Assembly (NCBI GenBank): GCA_000151295.1
Contig: GG745366.1
Location: 332,739-396,738, forward strand
DNA length: 64,000 bases
DNA from: Allomyces macrogynus ATCC 38327
Lineage: Eukaryota; Blastocladiomycota; Blastocladiomycetes; Blastocladiales; Blastocladiaceae
Direction: 5' to 3'
Part shown: piece by piece, positions 54,362-64,000 of the stretch
Layout: each line of letters opens with the position of its first letter
How positions within the stretch are numbered: the stretch's first letter is position 1
Notes under the pieces: model-generated
The model's input: only the letters and a program-made list of their open reading frames with translations
Told to the model about the DNA's origin: nothing
Database searches by the model: none
Translations under genes and position numbers: made by a program

Positions 54362-56107
54362 ATGAAACGCGTGCGCGCCCTGTACCCGTTCACGGCCGCG
54401 ACCGACGACCAGCTGTCGTTTGCGCGCGGCCAGGAATTCTTCGTTTTGCACCGCAAGCAGGACTGGTATTTCGCGACCACCAATGCGTCGGCCCCGTTTG
54501 CGCGCAACGCTCGCGTCGGTCTCGTTCCCGCCAATTACTTTGAAGTCGTCGATGACGATGCCGCGCGGGAGTACTCGGACACGCCACGCCCGACGCCGCG
54601 CGGCACGACACGCCAATTGCAGCCAGTTTTGGAGGTCGAGAACCGGCCACATGGGTCGGCGTCGGACGAGTACGAGTTCCAGTCGCGCACGAGCCCACCG
54701 CGGTCGACGACGCCGACGCGCCAGCGGTCCTCCGAAGCGACGCCGCCACGGCAGCAGCGGTCGGAACATAATGCTCCTCCACCGCGCCGTGTCTCGTCGA
54801 TGCGCAGTATTCGCCCGTCGTACAATGGCGAGTCGGACCGGTCGGAGCGCCGCGCGACGAGCCGCGACCGACAGCGCAGTGCGGGTGCCGTGGAGCGGCT
54901 CGCGGGTGGACAACGTCGTCCCAGCACCGATGCTGCTATGCGCGTCGACCGGCGGCCTTCTGACGAGGGATACGAGTCGTCGCAGCCGCGGTATCGACGC
55001 GAAACGTCGCCCGCCGCCTCCACGCGCCCGCAGCGCCGTGCGTCCCCTTCTCCCGTTGTGCGCACGCGGTATGCGCAGCGCCCCTCGCCTTCACCCGTTG
55101 ACGACGAACCGCCGCGCGTCACTTATGCGTCGCTCTCGCGAACCCGGTCGTTTGACCGTCGCAGCGGCGCATCAACGCCGCGTGTCGGCGCGCGCACGCT
55201 CCCCGCGGCCGCAGCTGGCGCGACCCTGTCGCGACCCGGAACGCCAGGAACGCTCACTCGACCTGCAACGCCTGGCACTTTGACTCGGCCGATCACACCT
55301 GGCGCTACAATTGCTCGACCGACCACGCCCGGCGCGACCATTGCTCGACCAACCACACCTGGCGCGCGATCTGCGACTCTTGGCCGTCGCGGTTCCGACG
55401 ACCTCGCCGCGGGCGTGGCCGCGCTCACCGTGCACGACACGGTTCCGCGGCACGCGACATTGACGCGCGGCGTCCCTGGGTCCATGCTCGACCCGACCGA
55501 AACCTACACGTCGCTGCGGCGTCGCCAACACGCCGACGCCCTCGCCTACGACTCCCGCACGAGCGGCCCGGCCACGACCGGTCCCGTCGATTCCGGATCA
55601 TCTGCGTCGTACCCCGTGCCCCAAATCGCGCTCAAGAGCGGCCGCCGCACGGGGCCCGCCCAGTACGAGTACACGCTCGTCGTGACGCTCGCGTCGGGTG
55701 CGACCAAGACGGTGCAGAGGATGGACGCCGAGTTTTATGCTCTGACGGAATCCTGGGCCGACAAGTTGCCCGCGTCGAGTGTTCCCACGCTCCCGCCACG
55801 ACTGACAGTCGGCGCTGAAAATAACTACAAGCAGTGCATGGTACTCCCAGCGGTCACGGCGCAGCGAGAGCGCGAGTTTGCCGCGTTTTGCGCACGGCTC
55901 GTGGGCGTGCAGGGGTTGCTGGGCGGGACTGATCTGGTGCTCGAATTTTTGGGCTTGCCAGTGTCATCAATAGGACGAGGGTCGAGTGGCAACCGAGGAG
56001 ACGACGCTGGAAGGCGCGGGTATTTCACGTCGGCGCTGGATGTAATACCAGCGTCGCGTGTCGCCATTGGTGGGCGCGGGTATTCAAGTGCAGTGCGCCT
56101 GGCCTGA
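54362..56107 (+). CDS. SH3-PX scaffold protein, Bem1-like
   Basis: 581 residues, no intron. The N-terminal SH3 domain (1-66) has ALYPFTAATDDQLSFARGQE, the Trp of KQDWYFATT, and VGLVPANYFEVV. A long Ser/Arg/Pro-rich linker includes four tandem units of the type TPGxLTRP/TPGATIARP (~295-340). The C-terminal ~130 residues resemble a PX domain: QYEYTLVVTLASGATKTVQR, then MDAEFYALTESWADKLP and a PP.L segment, ending LVLEFLGLP. SH3 plus PX is the layout of the polarity scaffolds Bem1/Scd2 and of NADPH-oxidase organisers; here there is one SH3, and no PB1 was recognised. PX domains bind phosphoinositides. Assignment within the group is uncertain. Confidence 0.7.
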   Translation: MKRVRALYPFTAATDDQLSFARGQEFFVLHRKQDWYFATTNASAPFARNARVGLVPANYFEVVDDDAAREYSDTPRPTPRGTTRQLQPVLEVENRPHGSASDEYEFQSRTSPPRSTTPTRQRSSEATPPRQQRSEHNAPPPRRVSSMRSIRPSYNGESDRSERRATSRDRQRSAGAVERLAGGQRRPSTDAAMRVDRRPSDEGYESSQPRYRRETSPAASTRPQRRASPSPVVRTRYAQRPSPSPVDDEPPRVTYASLSRTRSFDRRSGASTPRVGARTLPAAAAGATLSRPGTPGTLTRPATPGTLTRPITPGATIARPTTPGATIARPTTPGARSATLGRRGSDDLAAGVAALTVHDTVPRHATLTRGVPGSMLDPTETYTSLRRRQHADALAYDSRTSGPATTGPVDSGSSASYPVPQIALKSGRRTGPAQYEYTLVVTLASGATKTVQRMDAEFYALTESWADKLPASSVPTLPPRLTVGAENNYKQCMVLPAVTAQREREFAAFCARLVGVQGLLGGTDLVLEFLGLPVSSIGRGSSGNRGDDAGRRGYFTSALDVIPASRVAIGGRGYSSAVRLA

Positions 56108-58469
56108 TGTGACATGAAGTGAAGGCCAGGCCGCTTGTTTGCACCAAGTGGACTGGAGAGAATGGGAAAAGAGCATTCAATGTGAAAATGTACAGGTCAA
56201 TATGTGGGACCGTCCACATGCCATGTCCGTCCATGTTCGTGTATGCAAGCTTGGAATCACTGCAACGCACAAAGCCAAACGCGTGCAGCCAGCAAATGGC
56301 CGTCCAGTATCCGGTCCAGGTCCTCCAAAACATTGTCGCCCTTACCCTCCTGCCACCGATTTATCAGATGGGGCAGGAAATCGCCCAAGTAACTCGTTCA
56401 ATCAATCACGTAATGACCAGAGATGGAGGGCCATGATTGTCTATTGTTGTTCATGGAGCCAGATGGGTTGGTGCTGTGTGCACAACAGTGCAGCCCCATA
56501 TTTTATGATTTGATTTGGAAACCTAATGGGTGGAATTGAATTTGATCATCACTTTGTGAATAGGAAATGCTTGTTGGTAAATATTGACCAATGGCAAAAG
56601 CAAGCAAAAGCAAGTCCAACAGCCAAGGCCTCCACACACTTCCTGCAGCCTCTCACTAGCTGCAGGGTCACGCCCATGCAAGCACCATATAGTGGCCCTC
56701 CAGGCAGGGGCGACCAGCGCCCTTTAGCGCCAGCAGTATGCCCTTTTCTCGAATCATGCTGTTGTGATGCTTGGCATCAGCTTGAACCATCTTGTTGCTT
56801 GTAATATGGAGAGGTTGCTCATGCTTTTTGAGAGGGTGTTTGACAAGTGGGAGATAGAATGTTTGTTTCCTGTCAAGTATTGGGTTTGGTGAGTTGAGGC
56901 ATTCACTTCTATGGCCAGCCATGCAGAAAACTTTGTTATTCTCCCACTTCAGCACCTCAGCAATCTGTCCAAACTCATCCAAATTTGCCACAGTTAAAAT
57001 GCTACAGCTTGGATCAAGCTGACAGTCATTCAAGGGGACATAATACCCGCCCAGCCTTTGACAGTGGAGAGGCAAAATAACAAACACCTATTACCTTTTG
57101 AGGCATGCAACTTGCTGACCACAATCATGTCCAAATTTTTCAAGCTATTGACTGTCTCCCACAAAAATAACATTGGACCACTCTCATATCAATGCTTGAA
57201 CATGAGCATGTTAGTAGCAGCACTGTTCAATAGCAGCATACAGTCTTAGTCAAATCAAATGAATGTCCACAAGTCAGACCACACATGGTCGGACCACCTT
57301 CAGGAGTTCTTCTGGTTGCACTTATGCCAAGCCACCCACTAACAAGGAATCAGTGTGACAGGTGTGTCTACTGTGCGTGGGCGCTGCGAGATCAGATGAA
57401 CATTCACGGACAGATTGAATCCTTATAATCCAGTCCATCTGGTTGGGGGGGCTGAGGTTGGTGACAGACAAGCTGTCCACCCCTCATTGCCCTTTTGCAC
57501 CATGACAATGTCTGACAATGCCCACTTCAATGCTGATATTTTTACCACTCGCAATAAAGAGTATCCACTGTGCGCAACTTTCAAGGAACAATGCCCTGTT
57601 TTTTGGCCCATTGGGGGCTGAGAAATGACCGCCAATGGGCCATGGCCAGAGGTCCTGGATCAATCTCACAGCTCTGGCTGCAGGGTCAATGCGCGCCATC
57701 AATATTTACGAATCGATTGCACGCGCTCTCGCTGTTCCAAGACTCTGGCTATGAAACCAGACTTGGAAGCCACCAATGTGATGCCCAATACAGATGAAGA
57801 GTGACAGATCTTGTGGGCCAATAAGTTGCTTGCATCAAGCCACTGACTCTTGCCCAGCGTTCGAGCGTGGTTCGTGCTGGTTTCCTGATGATCACTCTGC
57901 AACAAATCGTAGGTATCCTTGCTCAGACGGCCGTCTGGCCTGACTATGGCCATGGCCAAGCTGAGCGCTACAGAAAGCGTTGCAAATTAACTTGGCTGGC
58001 CCGCCATTTTGCTTCTTCCGATGTAATGGAGAGGCGGATGGAAGGTGGTGGAAAATGGTTGACATCAGCGCTTCTGACGATCCACGGTTGACGGGCAGCG
58101 CGGAGGAGCGCAGGCGAGCGTGGGCGAGCGCTTCCAGCACCAGCAGCGCCAGCTGCGCCAGCAGTCAAGCGACCAACATGCAACGCGTCGTGAAGTCTGT
58201 GGCAGATGTAGTGGGTTGCAATGGTCTGTGACAAGACGGTTCACTCCCAGTTCACTCTGCTGGTGTTGTCTGGCTTCGCAACGTTGCCCGCCCGCTTGTG
58301 AGCACAACTGATTTCGGCTCCCCGCCAACTTGCTGCAACCTCTTGGTCGACACCGTCCCTGCTGGCCGCGACAAGTGCTCGCTCGCGCCGAGGTCATCTG
58401 TTTGGCGACTCGGCGCATCGGCTTCGACTGTTCCTACTCCGTCGTGAACCTGCTCGACCGCACCCCACC
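56108..58469. mobile_element. AT-richer stretch with decayed transposon coding fragments
   Basis: Base composition is clearly lower in GC than the flanking genes. Minus-strand fragments with protein-like content: NRWQEGKGDNVLEDLDRILD (~56370-56310), and 57087-56668 (GGYYVPLNDCQLDPSCSILT, EFGQIAEVLKWENNKVFCMA, VQADAKHHNSMIREKGI). The last motif recurs at 36012-36110. Frames are broken by stops, and no terminal repeats were found. The class is not recognised. From ~58000 GC rises again toward the MPS1 gene. Confidence 0.45.
56668..57087 (-). pseudogene. Longest surviving fragment of an unknown transposon protein
   Basis: 139 codons open, without flanking exons or an intact family domain. It shares VQADAKHHNS[MV]IR with the fragment at 36.0 kb. 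Codon use is AT-rich compared with neighbouring genes, consistent with an imported or decayed element. Confidence 0.4.
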
Positions 58470-60660
58470 ATGTTTGGCACCCCCACCAGTTCGTCTGGCC
58501 GCTCAAGGTCGGACCATCGCCGTTCGAGCCGCGGTGGTTTGTTTGGGACGACCGGAAGCAGCGGCGGCAGCAGCAGCGGCAGCCGGGCTGACGATAGGGA
58601 TGTGTGTAATCTCCCGTTCATCCATACATAGCCAGTGCTCCATTTCCTGATCGCGGCGCCGGCTCGTGCTGTATAGATCTTTGCTGTCCACCGGCAAGTC
58701 GAGTCGGAAATCGACCGCATCGATGCGACCAGCTTCTTTTCGAATCGCACGTCTGGGTCCGAGCCGATGCCCGTCTACGGCATGGATGCTTTCCTCGCCG
58801 CGGCCGCGGCCGACGACGAGCGGATTCGCGGGACCAAGCCCACTTCGCGCGCTGCCGACCCGGCATCGAGTCGGTCGTCGACGTCCTCCGCAGCGTCGCA
58901 GTGGGACCTGCATGTCGGCCGGCGCACGACGGCGCCCGCGCCGTCCATTGCGACCCGTGCCCCGACCCCCCGCGCACCTCCCGCAGCGGCGCCGCCGTCG
59001 GTCTCGGTCTCGCGCACACAGTCGGCGCCGGACGTCATGCCCGCGGCTCCGCCGTCGCGGCACGTCCTCCTGCAAACGCCGATGAACGGCACCGTCGCGC
59101 GGCCCGCCGACTCGATTCTGCGTCCCGCGCCACCGACAGCCACCCGCGCTGGGTCAGCGTCGTCGCTTGCGCGGTCGGCCATCGCGACACCCGCGCCCAT
59201 GGCCGCACGCTCTGCCGCACGCGTCCCCGCCGATTTCCCGACCCCATCCCAGACGACCTGCGACGACATGGTGACCGAGGACTTTTACGGTCCGGCACCG
59301 CCGTCCTCAAGGTCGCCGCGCCCTGCCGCAGATCCGCGCGAGGATGCCGAGAACATGGCCCCGCGTTCGCGCGGCGGTGCAGCCGGGCGGATGCGGCCGC
59401 CGATGCCGGCATCGACGCCCGCGCCGGCGTCGCGGTCGAGGAGCCATGCAGTGACATCGCGCGACGAGGAGGCGCGGCGTATGGCCGCGGCAGCCTTACC
59501 GCCGGGTGCGGTCCTCGACGAGTCGGTCGTGGTCAAGGGGATCCGGTACTGGCCGACTGAGGAGTTGGGGCATGGTGGCACGTCGGTCGTGTATCGCGCG
59601 CTATCGTCCAAGAATCGCGAGTGGTATGCGGTGTACGTATTGTTCTGGCACGGGTGATGTGACGCGTTTCCAATGTTCTAACGCGCGCTCGGGTATTGTT
59701 TTTACAGCAAGAGGGTCAAGCTTGATGCGAACGACCCGGTCACCTCAGCCACGTACCTGGAAGAAGCTCGGCTGCTCGAGCGTCTCAACGACGAACAGTG
59801 CGACGCCGTGATTCAGCTAATTGGGTACGAGTTGAGCTCGTGCAAACGGTACCTGTATCTGGTCTTGGAACTGGGCGAAACCGACATGGCCAAGGTGCTC
59901 AAGCGCGCGGCGACCAAGCCGCTGGACTTGGCGCTCGTGCGGTACTATTGGCGGCTGATGATCGAGTGCGTGCATCGCGTGCACCAGCACCGCGTCGTGC
60001 ACGCCGACTTGAAGCCGGCCAATTTCCTGCTCGTCAAGAACCAGCTCAAGCTGATTGACTTTGGGATTGCCAAGCTCATGGCACCGGATACGACCAAGGT
60101 GTTTCACGAGAACCAGGTCGGCACGCTCAATTACATGGCGCCCGAGGCGGTGTTAGGGCTCGATTCGGACGTCATGGAACAGACGAAGCGCATGCGGCTC
60201 AACCGTGGGTCGGACGTGTGGAGTTTGGGTGTGATTTGTACGCGTCCCTTTGTTTGTGTTTGTCTTGGACGAGGGGATACTCAACTGACTGGCTTGCACG
60301 CGAACGAACTTAGTGTACCAAATGCTCTATGGCCGCACGCCGTTTGCGCACCTGACGGCCGACCAGCGCATGAAGCGGATCCCGGACCCCAAGTTTGCGA
60401 TTACGTTCCCGCGGCTGCGGCGCGGCGCGACGCCTGCGTCGGCGTTCTTGCCCACGGCGTCCGGTTCGTCGTCGTCGCTGTCTCCGGCCGAGCTCGAGCC
60501 GATTGGATTGGCGGTGCAGGCGGTGCAGCTGTGCCTGCAACGCGAAGCGGCCAAGCGGTGCAGTTTGGCCGATTTGCTGGTGCATCCGTTTGTCGCGCCC
60601 GAGCGGTACATGGCGGGCGCTGCGGGCGACACGTACGACGAGCAATGGACGAGCGCGTGA
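58470..60660 (+). CDS. MPS1: Spindle checkpoint kinase MPS1/TTK-type
   Basis: Four exons: 58470-58601, 58677-59632, 59708-60237 and 60314-60660. Introns are 75, 75 and 76 nt with phases 0, 2 and 1; 654 residues. The N-terminal ~320 residues are low complexity (Ser/Pro/Ala). Kinase domain ~330-640: glycine loop ELGHGGTSVVYRA, Lys in WYAVKRVKL, catalytic [11 protein letters not shown], metal-binding IDFGIAKL, GTLNYMAPEAVLG, and [32 protein letters not shown] and the NYMAPEA activation loop (followed by an acidic/basic insert QTKRMRLNRGSD) are characteristic of MPS1/TTK. The kinase acts at kinetochores in the spindle checkpoint and in spindle-pole duplication. The first exon was placed because it splices in frame to IFAVHRQVESEIDRID, which has no ATG of its own before 58767. 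Confidence 0.9.
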
Positions 60661-61370
60661 GGGGGGGGGGGGAGGGGGAGGGCGCAGGTGACGCGGCGTC
60701 GGCGTCGCCGGGGTGGTGTCGGTCGTTGTTGTTGCGGTTGCGCGAGGACGGCGCGTGCGTGGGCGAGTGCGGCAAACAAGATGCGCGCGCGCTGGTTGGT
60801 GACCTGGTTGTCATGGCGTGTGGCACACATGTGAATATATTTTTATCTCCTTGTCGTCGCATGTCATGGCGGTGCGGTTGGGTGTGGTTCGCGATAAATA
60901 ACTTGCACTGCTGGCGATGACCGCGCGCGTGCGATGGCGAGAGCAAATGGCGCATGGATCTGGCGTCGGAAGCGTTGCAGGCGTTGCTCTGCGCGTCCGG
61001 ACGCTTGCATCGCTTGTGCAACGCGTGTTCGGAGTGCGGTGGGGCCGTCTGCACGTCCCCACGTGCGCGTGCAGCCGCAACGTGCCACGCCTGTCACCGC
61101 GCGCCTTCCGCTCTCCCCTTGCTGCTGGCTGACCCGCAGCAGCAACGGCAACGGCAACGGCAACGGCAAGTGGTCGCCGCCGCGCCAAAATACATAAATA
61201 TTGGACGACGACGGCCCCCGCCAGCGCGCGGCACACCGCCGCACCACGCGTACTCCCCCTGTTCTCCTTGTCGTCTCTGCGGCGCGGCGCCCGACGTGCT
61301 GCCGCTCCCGCTACCCGCTCCCGCGCTCGTCTGCCACCAGCTCGCCCATTACCACCGTTGAGAAACGCGT
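60661..61370. other. Intergenic stretch
   Basis: Begins with a G-rich tract (60661-60688) right after the MPS1 stop. A (CGGCAA)n-like run lies at ~61140-61170. No gene supported. Confidence 0.5.
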
Positions 61371-62744
61371 CTCGTGCCCAACCCAACACGTCGACGATCC
61401 CCGCAAAACTGGCCGCAGCCGGCGGCCTGCTGGCTTGGCACTCGGCATTCCCGGCGATTGCCTGGGTGGCGCTCCTCCTGTCCATCGACGTGCAGCACGC
61501 TATTTACCGCGAAGTGCGCGTCTCGCCAACGCGCTCTGACAGTGCGACGTGCTGGCCTGGCCTCCTCTCCTCTGTGCACCCGCGGGATCCGTCCACGGCG
61601 ACCGCACACCTACCGCACCGCAACGCCGGCATCGTCGTCAAGGTATGTGCCGTCTCGTCGTTCGACACGCGGCCGTGGGGCCGTGGCGCAGCATGGTGTG
61701 GGCCAAGTCGCTGCTCCATCGCGACAGCCAGCCGCTCTCGGCCGTGCGCGCGGCGAGTGGTGCGCCGCCCCGTCCGCGGCACGCACGGTTGGGCACGACT
61801 TGGCCCTGGCAAGGGGCACCCCTGCGCTATGCGCGCGCCCTCGTTCGCGGCACCGGTCGTGCCATGATATGATATGCAATGGCGCGACGCTCTGGCGCCG
61901 AATTTTCGGAGCGAGAAGGCAGCACTTTCGGGCCATGTTACGGAACTGACTCGACGCCGACCATCCGACTAATGCTCCAGAAGTACGTGAGCTCCGACGT
62001 CGTGGGGCTCGTCGTCGTGCTCTTCCTCTGCAACGACGCGCTCTCGACCGCACCGCGGTATCTGCTCGCGATTGCGTCGGCGCGCTTGGCCTTGCCCGCG
62101 CACGACCCTGCCTTTCCAACCGCTCGTCGCCTGTGTTCGACCGCGTTCGAGCACAAAGCACTTGTCTCTCTCTCTCTCTCAGCACGACTCGCCGACACGG
62201 CGCGCACCGCGACCCCGAACATCTCGAGCACGCACGGCTGGCCCGGCGTGAACCGTTTGCGCTGAAAGCGCGCAGCAGTGCTGGTGCCACCATCGCGGTG
62301 CTCCAAACTGCCAGCAACGTCGCACCAATCGCGCGGCGAACCATTGCTCTGTTCCTCGAGAGGTACGGTCCGATGCTCTTACCGTGCTTCGCCCGCCGCC
62401 CCCTTTTTCCCAGAGTTTGTCCTCGTCACCGCCGACTTATCGCTCTCCGCCACCATCCAGTCGGTCGTCCACCTCGACGGGCCCCGCCGCGACCCACGCG
62501 CCCGACTTTTCTCGTTCTTTTTCTAGGTGGGCACGCTTGCGACGCGCTAGGAGTGCTACTCTGGCTTCACCGCTCTCGCCAGTCGTTGGTGTGCGTGCTT
62601 GTGGCGCCGTACGTTGCGGCCCAGCAGGCCCGTCCCTTCCCACCACTTGGGCGCGCACTGGACGCCGTTGGTGCCCCGCACCGCGCTCGCGTACTCCGAT
62701 TCGCACGCGCTGATCCACAACAGTTGCTTTGGTATGCATTGTAG
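61371..62744 (+). CDS. Tentative multi-exon membrane protein
   Basis: Coding-like segments with strong third-position G/C and hydrophobic content appear in successive frames: LAAAGGLLAWHSAFPAIAWV then ALLLSIDVQHAIYREV (61410-61510), SSDVVGLVVVLFLCNDALST (61990-62050), GATIAVLQTASNVAPIARRT (62281-62350), FVLVTADLSLSATIQSVVHL (62416-62475), and ALGVLLWLHRSRQSLVCVLV (62550-62610). GT...AG intron candidates separate some of them (e.g. GTATGT at ~61643; TTTTTCTAG at ~62526), but I could not assemble a single frame with a start. It is probably one polytopic membrane gene; boundaries are provisional. Confidence 0.3.
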
Positions 62745-62811
62745 AGCGCTGTCGGTCCCAGCGACGCCAGTTCGCGGGCCTACTTGCCCAGCCACGACCT
62801 CGCCCACGACC

Positions 62812-64000
62812 ATGTACTCAGCCCCGGAGACTACTGCCGCCGGGCTCCCGCCGTTCCCCTTTTCCCAGCGGGTAGACAGCAACGCGTCGTCGGTCATGAC
62901 GCACAACTCATTCTTTGACGGCGACGATCCGACCTTGGCCGAAATGATGGCCGTGGCCACGGCCGACGGTGGCACGATGGGCGCGCCCGTGCCGGCACCA
63001 CCACCGCCGACCTCGTGGGCTTCGACCATGGATTTTGCGACGCAAGGCGGCGCGAGCCAGGGCTCGATCGAGCCGGACTTCTCCGAGTTTGGGTCGCTGT
63101 TTGCTACCGACTACTCGTGCGTCGCGCCGGCCACATCGTCGTCGGCGCTCGCGCACGCCCTGACCCTCGCGCCTGCGGCCGCTTTGATGGCAACGGCGAG
63201 TACGGCGTTTCCACCATCATCCGTGATCAACCGCGGTCTTTTCCGCGTCGACTCGGTGTCCTGGGAGTCGTCCACGACCACGACGACGCCGCGCCATGAC
63301 CCGCTGCTCACAAGTGTGGCGCTCCCACCGCCGGCATCGTCGCGGCGTTCGTCCTGTACGTATTTAGATGAGGACATACCATTTTCGGTCCGGAACCAAG
63401 CTCGCGGACCATCGAAACTCACCACCACCTATTCATGCGCGCAATCACCTCTAGTCCTGGTCCCGTCTCCGCACGTCGCGCTCGATGCGCCGCCGGGGGA
63501 GTTGGCCTTCCACGGGTTACCACGGCGACGATGACGACGTCAGGCATGCCCGACATGAACCCGGGCGTGTGGGCGGACCAGTACCCGCTCGCACCGCTTG
63601 CCTTGTGGGACGGCCGCGCCACGAGCCACGTCGACGTCGCACCACCGCCCGCCGTCCTGGCCACGACCGCCGCGACTACCGCCCCAGACTCGGTGTGGCC
63701 CACGGCGGCCAAGATACACGATTCCAGGCCGCTCGGGCCGGTCCTCGCACTCGAAACGGCAATGTTCCACCACCACCACCACCCCGCGCACGAGCCCATG
63801 CTCGACGCGCCATCGTCGTCCACGGCCCACCTCGCCGTGACCTCACCGACGGACTTGGCACCGTCGGCGCTCGACGAACTCGCGGCGGCCATGGCTGTGT
63901 CGACCCCCACGACCCCTGGCGTCACGCGGCAATTATCGTCGCTATCGCTGCATTCGCGCCCGCTCGCGTCGACCGTCTCGTCGCTGTCGCTCGATACGAT
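62812..64000 (+). CDS. Unknown low-complexity protein, 3'-partial
   Basis: Exon 1 62812-63359, intron 63360-63454 (95 nt, GTATTT...CTAG, phase 2), exon 2 from 63455 to the window end, still open. The N-terminus (MYSAPETTAAGLPPFPFSQR; NSFFDGDDPTLAEMMAVATA) and exon 2 (NPGVWADQYPLAPLALWDGR; MFHHHHHPAHEPMLD) are Ser/Thr/Pro/Ala-rich. The end is Ser/Leu-rich (RQLSSLSLHSRPLASTVSSL). This composition is typical of N-terminal regions of fungal transcription regulators, but no domain is inside the window. The start is the first ATG of the frame, which is itself open from ~62599. Confidence 0.5.

Overview
The window is a GC-rich eukaryotic nuclear segment with intron-containing genes on both strands. 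Introns are mostly 52-146 nt, with GT donors and YAG acceptors. Gene content points to a zoosporic (flagellated) fungus: fungal-type PHO81, SWF1 and Bem1-like proteins and GCN4-type bZIP factors sit beside a flagellar radial-spoke protein, CFAP251/WDR66. Codon use (strong G/C at third positions) and gene style fit Blastocladiomycota (Catenaria/Allomyces type) best, with Chytridiomycota as the alternative. This assignment is inference from the sequence alone. Two assembly gaps interrupt genes (7708-8032 and 26628-26727). Single-base frame breaks occur in several otherwise intact genes.

Layout. 0-9 kb: 5'-truncated exostosin-type glycosyltransferase; two paralogous minus-strand genes of unknown family (1.4-2.4 and 6.5-7.7 kb) on either side of a 2.16-kb repeat; a coiled-coil gene running into the first gap. 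9.5-14 kb: a multi-pass membrane protein and a membrane-anchored spermidine-synthase-like protein. 14-16 kb: a GCN4/ATF4-type bZIP gene whose leader carries upstream ORFs. 16-25 kb: PHO81-like CDK inhibitor (SPX-ankyrin-degenerate GDPD), a small PPPY membrane protein and an F-box protein. 25-28 kb: coatomer beta subunit. 28-32 kb: decayed repeat DNA and the second, inverted copy of the 2.16-kb repeat. 32-38 kb: a second bZIP, a disrupted Cys-rich type I membrane protein and a divergent bZIP-like protein. 38-46 kb: tripeptidyl peptidase II and a Pro-rich protein with a gag-like region. 46-56 kb: SWF1-type palmitoyltransferase, CFAP251, a single-pass membrane protein and an SH3-PX (Bem1-like) protein. 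56-58 kb: AT-richer transposon remnants. 58-64 kb: MPS1 kinase, a tentative membrane gene, and a 3'-truncated unknown gene.

Functionally the genes are mostly unconnected housekeeping loci: vesicle traffic, phosphate and amino-acid starvation control, polarity, spindle checkpoint, flagellar axoneme, cytosolic peptide turnover. The features most worth a second look are the near-identical inverted repeat pair spanning 24 kb of genes, the ATF4/GCN4-like leader of the first bZIP gene, the unknown paralogous pair, three bZIP-type genes within 24 kb, and a gag-like fold inside a host-like Pro-rich protein.
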